This document shows, piece after piece, positions 47,601-56,400 of a stretch of 64,000 nucleotides of DNA; the stretch's first letter is position 1; each line of letters begins with the position of its first letter. The position numbers were made by a program, and so were the translations under genes. Location of the stretch: the NCBI GenBank assembly GCA_023079485.1, contig CM041107.1, positions 5,848,657-5,912,656 on the forward strand, written 5' to 3'. Source of the DNA: Archilochus colubris (taxonomy: Eukaryota > Chordata > Aves > Apodiformes > Trochilidae). The notes under the pieces are model-generated. The model did not search any database. It had not been told where the DNA came from and worked only from the letters and a program-made list of their open reading frames with translations.

Positions 47601-50600
47601 CACATCTCCAGCCCTGCTTGCCCATTGCTGGTTGCTCCTCCTCCATAGAGGCCACAGCAGGCTCTGGCCACCCACTCACCATCCTTCAAAGGATAAACAG
47701 CCTCTGAGCTTGGAGAAGCTGTAGGAAACCCTCAGGCTTGAGGACTGTGAAGTCCTTTCTAGGCTCAGACCCCACCAGCCAGGGCACATCCCAATAAACT
47801 TGCTTTGGGCTGGCAAAGCAGGGATGGGAGCTGCTGGCAGAGCCTGGGAGGCAGCAGGGTTGGCTCCTTCCTCCCACAGTCCCCACCATGGATTAAAAAA
47901 AAAATAAAAAAACCCTGGTTTTCTTTCCCCAGTTCCATCCAGGGAAGGTTCTGCCAGGCTGGGGAGATGGCAGTGATGGAGGATGGCCATCTGGGGACAA
48001 GGGGACACAGCCCAGGGGCCACCAACCAGGCTGAAAAAGCTCTTCTGCTTTCAGGCATGTGATGCCCTTCCCAGCCAGAGCAGCCAGGGTGACTCAGGAG
48101 GCAGAAATCCCCCTGCTCTGAGGTCACCAGGCTGTCACCTCCTTCCAGGGGCACAAAGTGACCACTGTGTCACCTCCTGCCATGGCCACAGGGCCACTAC
48201 CACATCACCTCCTTCCACAAGCACAAGGCCACCACTGTGGAGGGGGGAAAAAGGAGGTGGGGAAATGAAGGAGGGGGATATGAAGGGAGGGAAAATAAAG
48301 GGGGGAAAAATGAAGGGAAAAAACTGAAGGGGGTGGAGGGGGTGCCTGGGCCCTTTTCCCAGGCAGCCCTTTGCTTTCTGACCTGTAATTAGGATTAATT
48401 AATCCAAGGTGGTGCTTTGCTGGCCCCAGCAGTAGGACTGGAGGGGGATGTGAGCTCCCAGAACACAGGAGGCTCTGCCCACCTTCCCTCAGTTGTCATG
48501 GAAATGGTGATGGATGGGGAGGGAGATGCTGAGCTTGGTGAAGATGCAGCAGTTTGTAGGGGGAACGGGGGGGGGGAAGCATCTCTCCTGGTCATGGGAG
48601 GGGGGGGTCAGACCCTGCCCCATCCCCCAAAGCCACCAAGATAGGAGAGCAGGAGGCAGGAGCCTGCAGCCCCCTCTGAGGGTGGAAAGAACTTGGAAAA
48701 AAGATGGAATAACACGAACTGGGTGGGTTGGTTGGGTTTTGTTTTTTCCCTTCTAATTGCTCTTGCTGTTTTAACCAAGTCAGACACTTCCTTGATGATT
48801 TTCAAGGGCTCTAAATGTTTTATGTCCCTTTCCTTTACGCTCCAGCAGCAACTTCAGCTGATGCTCAGGGGAAGCAAGGCTTGGAATGGAGCAGCTGGGT
48901 GCTGCAAGACTGCAGGGAGAGGATCCAGCTCCCTATCCTCATGGAAAATCATCCTCTTCCTTCCTTGTGTCCTCTCCTTCCCCCCATTCCTAGAAGGAAG
49001 CAGGAGATCCCCCCTCCTGGCCCCTGTGCAAGCTGCCTTTCTGCTGCAGAAATTCTATATTTAGTGCCTCAGCCCTTTGGGGGCTTTTGCTGCTCTCTGA
49101 TATTTATAGCTGGAGGCAAACTCCTGACTGCTCACTGGGAGCAGCTGGAATTGCATCAGGAGAGGCAGGATCAGGCCCCTGCTGCAGCTGGGAAGCAGGA
49201 GCTGGGATGAGCATCCCAGCTGGAAGTGGAGGTAATGGGAGGGCTGAGTGCTGAGTCCTGCAGCTGAGCATCCTGACAGAGTCTCCTCTGTGCCATCCCT
49301 CCTGTGTGATCAGCCCCTACACAGGGATTTAGAGGATCCCCTCCCCTCACTTGGCTTTCAGGAATGAAATTGTTGTTTAGGGCTCAGGTCATGGAACCAC
49401 AGACTCACAGAATGGTTTGGGTGGGAAGGGACCTCTCCAGGTCCCCCAGTCCCAGCCCTGCAGTCTCAGGGACACCCTCACCCAGCTCAGGGTGCTCAGA
49501 GCATCCTCAAGCCTCACCTTGAACATCTCCAGGGATGAGACCTCAACTACACTTGATGCCTCCCCAGGTCCCCATTTCACACCCCAGACACAGACAGACC
49601 TTGGCACACTCCCTAATTAACCCTGAGCTAATGAACCCCAGGATCCCACCCGGGTCTGCAATTGGATGGCAGAGCCTGAGCCAGGCACCCACTTGCACCC
49701 ACCCGTGGTTAATGAAGGCTTCATTAGCACCCATCAGTGCCATGGGGTCTCCAGGTCACAGCACCCAAGCACAATGCCTGGGGTGCACCAAGCTTGTCAG
49801 GCCTCAGCTGGGGGGTGGGAGAGCCCTGCAAAGCTGGTTTGTTATGTTCTGAATTATTTATCCCACAGGAGAAGGTGGAAAAGGGGGGGGAGAGGAAGGG
49901 GGTGAGAAGTAGAGCACCCCAAAACCACGGGGATGTGGTGGCCATCCCACCCAGCACATCCTAAAAAGGGAACCTGGCACTGGGAGCAGCCTCTGGGGTG
50001 AAGCATCCCTGGAGCTGCAGGGATTCATCCCATCTCAGCAACAAACCCCTGGCAGCTCACAGTTTTTCCACTGGGCTGGAGCCAAGGAGGAGTCTTGGTC
50101 CACCCCCACGTTCCCTTAAGTGACATCTCTGGTGACATTCAGCTCCTGCTCTTCAGTACCCTCATTCCTTTGGCAGGAGATTCCCAGGACAACTCTCCCA
50201 AACAACCCGAGGCACGAAAATGCTGGAAAAGGAAAGGTTGGATGCTGCTTTGGGCCAAAAAGCCTCTAAAAAAGGGGGGGAAAATGAATTATTCCAACTC
50301 CATCCCCTTCGGCTTTACAGGGTGAGATGGGGACACGAGAAGCACCCCCAGCACCTGGAAAAGTTCTTAGGAGTCTGGAGGACCTAAATTTGGCTGAAAT
50401 GAGGTGAAAATGGGGGGCTTGGGGCAGAAAGGTCTTTGCATGCTCTGTGCCAGCCCTGGAAAACTGCTGTGGGCTGGGGGGGAGGATTTCTGCTCCCTTC
50501 AAGCCTTCCTTGGGAAAAAAAAAAAAAAAGAAAGAAAGAAGAAAAAGGAAAAAAAGGAGAAAAATAAGAAAAAAGAAAAAGAGAAAAGAAAAAAGAAAAG

Positions 50601-53336
50601 GAAAAAGAAAGCAAAAAGGAAAAAAAAAAAAAAAGAAGAAGAAGAAAAACAAACAACAGAACCCACAACCCAAAAGAAAACCCACCAAGCAGTAAGATGA
50701 TTTTTTTTTAAGTGCCCATTTTGGACCGAAACTCCCACTCTTTTCCCCCAAAGCGCAGCCCTCGGCTTGTTTGGGTTTTTTACATCACCGACACCCGGAG
50801 CCGAACCCGGTCCCGGTCCCGCCCCCCCCCTCCGGGCAGTGTTCAGTGTTCTGATGAAATAACTTCATTCCCCTCCTCCTCTGCCTCTGGAAAACACTTT
50901 GGGCAAATCCACTTGTTTTGCCCGAGCCCCCGTGTGCTTCTCCACAGTTCCAGTTTGGGGCTCACACTGGGTTTGGTGGGGGTTTTTGGGTTTTTTCCCT
51001 CCTTTTGATAAAATAATCCTTGTTTTGCCCCAAGCTGAGAAAAAAAATAAGAAAAAAAAAAAAAAGAAGGAAAAGAGAAAGAAAAAAGAAAAGAAAGAGA
51101 AAAGAAGGAAAAGAGAAAAAAAGAAAGAAAAGAGAAAGAAAAGAGAAAGGAAAAAAAAAAGGAAGGAAGGAAAAAAAAAAGGGAGCAGCCCTGAGGCTGC
51201 TGCTGTTATTTTTATCTTGAAATAAATATTTTGAGCCCCGGCCAAGCTGTCCCGAGGGAGGGAGCTGCCTCTCAATGGTGGCTGCAGGGATGTAAACACG
51301 GGAGGCCAGCCCAGAGCCACCAGCCCCAGGCAGATCCCCCCAGGGCTGGGATCACCTGTTCCGGGTGGAAAAAGGGGATGCAGAGCTCGGGGAGCATCCC
51401 TGGGGTAGGGCAGGAGGGGTACCCGTGGCTGTGGCCTCCCAAAATCAATGTTGTCCCCTCGTGGCATCGTGGGCACCTCTGAAGCTGGGGCAGAAATTGG
51501 TACCAGAATGGTACCAGGACCAGAAGGAAGAATTTGAGGCAACTGGAGAGGTTTGAGAAGTTGGGATGGTGCAAGGGGAGAGCTCAGAGCACCTTCCAGT
51601 GCCTGAAGGGGCTCCAGGAAAGCTGGGGAGGGACTTGGGACAAGGGGCTGGAGGGATGGGATGAGGGGGGATGGATTGAAACTGGCAGAGGGGAAACTGA
51701 GGTTGGAAAATCAGGAAGAAATTCTTTAGGGTGAGGGTGCTGAGCCCCAGGTTCCCCCAGAAGCTGTGGCTGCCCCATCCCTGGCAGTGCCCAAGGTTGG
51801 ATGGGGCTTGGAGCACCCTGGGCTGGGGGAGGTGTCCCTGACCATGGCAGGGGTGGCACTGGGGGGGCTTTAAGGTCCCTTCCAACCCAAACCAGTCTGG
51901 GATTCTGGGACGAATTTTAACAAAAAAAAAGCCTCGAAAGAACCAGCCCTACAAATGCTTTCACTTTGGTGACACCACAAAGCAGCAGAGTGCAATCCCA
52001 CCCCTTCCCAACCACAGCAAGACCCCAAAAAACAGGGCTTAGGGGGGCAGGACTGGATCTGGGCAAATCCTTCCCTCCCAGCAGCCACACTCCTGTCCCA
52101 CGGGGATGGGCACACGGGGGGGGGATTTGCCCCACGCTGGGCACACGAAGGTCACTGAATTGCTGAGGAACTTTGCAGGAGAAGCTCGGGGTAAATGTCA
52201 GCTGGATGAAGTGGGAAGGATGCAGGGGATGCCACAAGAAACTCTCTGTTCCACCCCCAGAGCCGGGCAGCAGGGCAAGTGACAGCCAGGGGCTGGGGGG
52301 GTGATGGGTTCCAAATATTTCTCCCCTTCTTTAAATCTCAGCATCAAGGGAAAAGCAGAACTCGAGGCTGGAAAAGCCAGGGAAACCCCTCTATAAGGGA
52401 CACGGGGATCAGCACCTTCTTGCTGACCCCCCCTGGGGTGCAAAGCACACACAGCCCCCACCCCAAATCCCCCCCTCTGACCCCAGAGCCCCAAAGGCAT
52501 CAGGGGGTTTGCTGGATCAGTCCTGGTCCAGCAGCTCCCCAGGGAATGGGGTTGAGGGAGCTGTGTGCAGGGGGGAAGAGGAGTGGGGATGCTGGGGAGG
52601 ATGCTTGGGGGGTATTTTTGGGGTGCGGGTGCTGAGGGGGTGTGTGAAATATGGTTGGAGGGAATAAGCTGGATGGGGGGGGGAGAAATATGCCAGGGAG
52701 AAGGGGAAATTATGCTGGGGAGAGGGGGAAATCAAGATGATGGGAGGAGGGGGAAATATGGGGGAGGGAGGGGAAATATGGGGGGGTCTTGTTGGGGGGA
52801 AGAAGAGGATGCTGGGGAGCACAGCTCCAGCAGCAGTACCTGCCTGCTGCTCCCAGGGGCTACCAAGCCACTTGCTGAATGGGTTAATGGGGTTTTTTCC
52901 CCCCAAATAACTGCTCCCCCTCTTCTGAGCACCTCAGCTGGGTTTGCAGAGCTGCCCAGTGCCTGATTCTTGCCTCAAGGAGCAGAATAAAAGCACAAAA
53001 AACAGCCCCAGGGTGTGAGGATCCCCCAGACCCCACTGCCCTGCCCTGCTCCCAGCATGGGGAAGGCTCAGGGGGTGCAGGCACAGGATGAACACCCCAA
53101 AATAAAACTATTTTGAAATCTTTCAAGGTGAGGAGGAGGACAGACCCTGCCTGCCAGCCCCAGCCTGGGTCTTGTGTCTTCCCAGCTGGGCTTGGTACTC
53201 AGCTCACGTCCCTCTAGGCTGGACATTCCCCCAGCCCTGCTCCCATCTCCCAGGGCTCCCACCTCTCACTGCTCTTCCGAGAGGAAAAGGGGCCTCGGGG
53301 ACACTTGGGGACTTTACCCCAACTTTTTCCACACCA

Positions 53337-53426
<90 letters not shown>

Positions 53427-56400
53427 AGGTGCTGGCAGCTGGCAGACCCTGCACCCCTGGAGAAATTCTGGGACCTTTTTTTGTTTTTTTTAAAATAAGA
53501 ACAATAAGGATAACAGGATAACAAAAATTATCATAAAACCATAGAATGGCTGGGACTGGAAACGACCTCAAAGGTCACCTCCTTCCAACCCTCCTGCCAT
53601 GGGCAGGGACACCTCCCCCAGCCCAGGGTGCTCCAAGCCCCATCCAACCTTGGACACTGCCAGGGATGGGGCAGCCACAGCTTCTGGGGGAACCTGGGGC
53701 TCAGCACCCTCACCCCAAAGGATTTTTCCTATGATTTTATTACACATATCATTATGATTTTTCTCTCCATGAGCTTGCTTCACCTCTCGCTCATCACAGG
53801 AAGGAGCAGGGTGCTGAGCACAGCTGGACAGGGAGAGCTGGGATGTCCTCACCCAGGCTCACACCAGGGAGCTCAAATCCCATCCCCTGGGGAGCCAGGC
53901 TGAGTGCTGCCCAACTCCTTACCTACTACAGGTTACACAGCAGCCCCCAGAGCACCCACAAACCTCAGAAGGGGAAGACCCTTCCCCTCTGTCCCATGGC
54001 CACGATGCCAGGAGCTGCCAACTTTGGATCACTGGAAAACATTATGGGAACACGGGGGTCCTGAAGCTCCCCCAGGGGTGCTGGGGGGTCCCAGAGCTCT
54101 GCAGAAAGAGGCAGAAGCTTCACCTCAATCCTCTGCAGGGCCATGGGACACCTTTGGGTCCCACATCATCCCTCTGGATTGAGCCCAGGGTGGATTGAAG
54201 GGCTGGAAGAGAGGGAGGGGTGCTAGGGGGTCCAAATCACCTCCCAGGAGCCAGCAGATAGGAGCAGGATGGGGCCAACCATGCAGCCCACCCAGGCAGA
54301 GCTCCAGCTCTGGGGACACTGGGTACAAGTGACAGGGACCAGAAAGGTTACAGCTCATCAGCACTGGCAGTAATTAAGGTGAGGAGTTGATCCCTAAGCT
54401 GGTGGCTCAGCCAGCCAGGGCTCAGCACCTTCCCTCCAGCACCAGGGGACTTGGGGTCCCTGCACTGGGGGGGTCCCATGGGGCTGGCTGGAAGCTCCCA
54501 CTCATCTCACCCAGCCCAGCATTGGGGTCACCCCTGTTGATTAAAGCTCAGCAGCCCCTGCTTTGCCTGCACTTAATTAGGGTGAACCTAATTAGTGGTG
54601 CCTGGTGCTGCCCACTCTGTCCCCAGCCAGTCCCTGCTCACTGCCAGCATCCCAGCTCCTGCACAGAGGAGAAAGAGGAGGAGGAAGGAGTGATCCCCCA
54701 AGCTGTGTGTGGTCTGCAGGGTGGGGGGAGCAGAGCAGCCAGCTCTGCCAGAGGCACAGGAAACAGCAACCTCTTGGATTCTCAGGTGTCTAATAAGGGG
54801 TTGAGCAGGGGTCCAGACCTCATCCACTCCCTGTAGCCAGCTCCAGAGTGATGAAGGAGGAGATGGGAGTCAGCATGGATGGACCAGGTGAGCTCACAAG
54901 CTTCAGAACCCTGGGGAATTCCAGCCAAAACCAAACCTGTGTGTCCATAACACTGCTGGGAAAACCCACCTCCAGGATCTGGGCTCGCTCCCACGGAGGC
55001 ACAGAAAGGGTTAAAGAAGGGACCAGTCCCAGAGGGATGGATCTCAGCTTCCTCAAAGCCCAGGCCAAGAAGGGATCAGAGCCACCAGGAGCTCAAAGGG
55101 AAGCACTGGGTCCCAGGAGACCCATTACATTTCCCAAACACTTCAGTGACCCCAGGTCCCTGTGCTGAGGCTGGGGACAGGAGGACACAGCACTGGCCCA
55201 GCCCAGGGAGCTGGTGGCCTCGGTGCCAGCAGCAGCCAGAGTGATTTGTCTGGTCTCTGCAATTAATCTGAATTAAGTTTCCAGATGCTGCTCCAGGGGG
55301 ACAGCAGTCCCATCCCATTGGCACGGCAGCCAGAGCTGCTCTAAGCCGTGGCTTCTCCATCCTGGCAACCCCAGGGAGAAGCCAAGACTTTGGACAAGGC
55401 CACCGAGTGATTTAAAAGCCTCAGGGCAGAGGTGAGGCCTCAGTTTCCTCCAGGAGAGGATGCCCAGTGTCTCCGGGAACATCCCTCATGGGAGGAAGAG
55501 CCTCCCCTGGAGCATCCCCTCACCTCCCATCCTGGCATTTAACAAATTCCTGACCTTTCCTGCCTCATTATCTTCAGCAAATGCCAGCAGCCACCTGCAG
55601 CACCATCCACCAGCTGACAACTCCAACTCCACACATGGGGAAAGGGAAGAAGGTGGCTGGGAAGGGAACAAGCACCCACACAGCCAACCCCAAGCCCACC
55701 ACGGGTGCTGGGGACACCAGCACGGCCACAGACACCAGGGTGGAGAGGAGCTGGCCCGGGGTTCCCTGCTTCAATGGCAAAGTGGAATATTTGGCTGAAT
55801 AAACTGCCCCGGGATCCACGGCCGGGAGCCAGGGTATTTATCGCTGTTTATCACTGCTGGGGGGAGCAAACCACACACCTGATGGTACCAAGAGCAGCTC
55901 TGCAGCCTCCTCGGAAATCCCGAAGTTGCATCCGGCTCTTGGGGAGGGGGAACGGAACAAGCGGTGCCGGGAATGTTGGGTGAACGCTCCGCACACCCCC
56001 ACTGCTCCCCCGCCCCCAGAAATCGGGGTGCCAGCCCCTAACCCCCCAACCAGAACCTCAAGAGGATGGGGAAGAGCTCGGGGTTATTCCACACAGCAGG
56101 TCCCGGGCTGGCAAGCGGCCAGGCCTGGGGACTTCTTCCTCTCTTAAAGGGGGGAGGAGGAGGAGGAGGAAGCCTTCCTCCTTCCCGCACTCCCCCCTTT
56201 CTCTCGAGCTTGGATTGCGTAGGAAAAGCATCTCCTGGTTGTAGGAGGATCCTTCCTCTAGAGTATCACCCCAAGCCACCCCTGGGCCCCCAAAACTCCT
56301 GTAAGAGGCTCATGGAAGAGGAAGGACCAGGCAGGGGGCAGGCAGGGCAGGGGGGGCTCCGGTGGGGGATTTCTGAGCGAGAGGTGGGGGAAGGGGCTTT

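Noticed and set aside
50384..50751. Phe/Leu-rich minus-strand frames resembling membrane segments
   Set aside because: They are translations of the polypurine tract; the hydrophobicity is an artefact of poly-T-rich sequence.
53172..53521. Frames encoding GQ, RD or TG dipeptide repeats
   Set aside because: All frames of the GGGACA microsatellite are open; not a gene.
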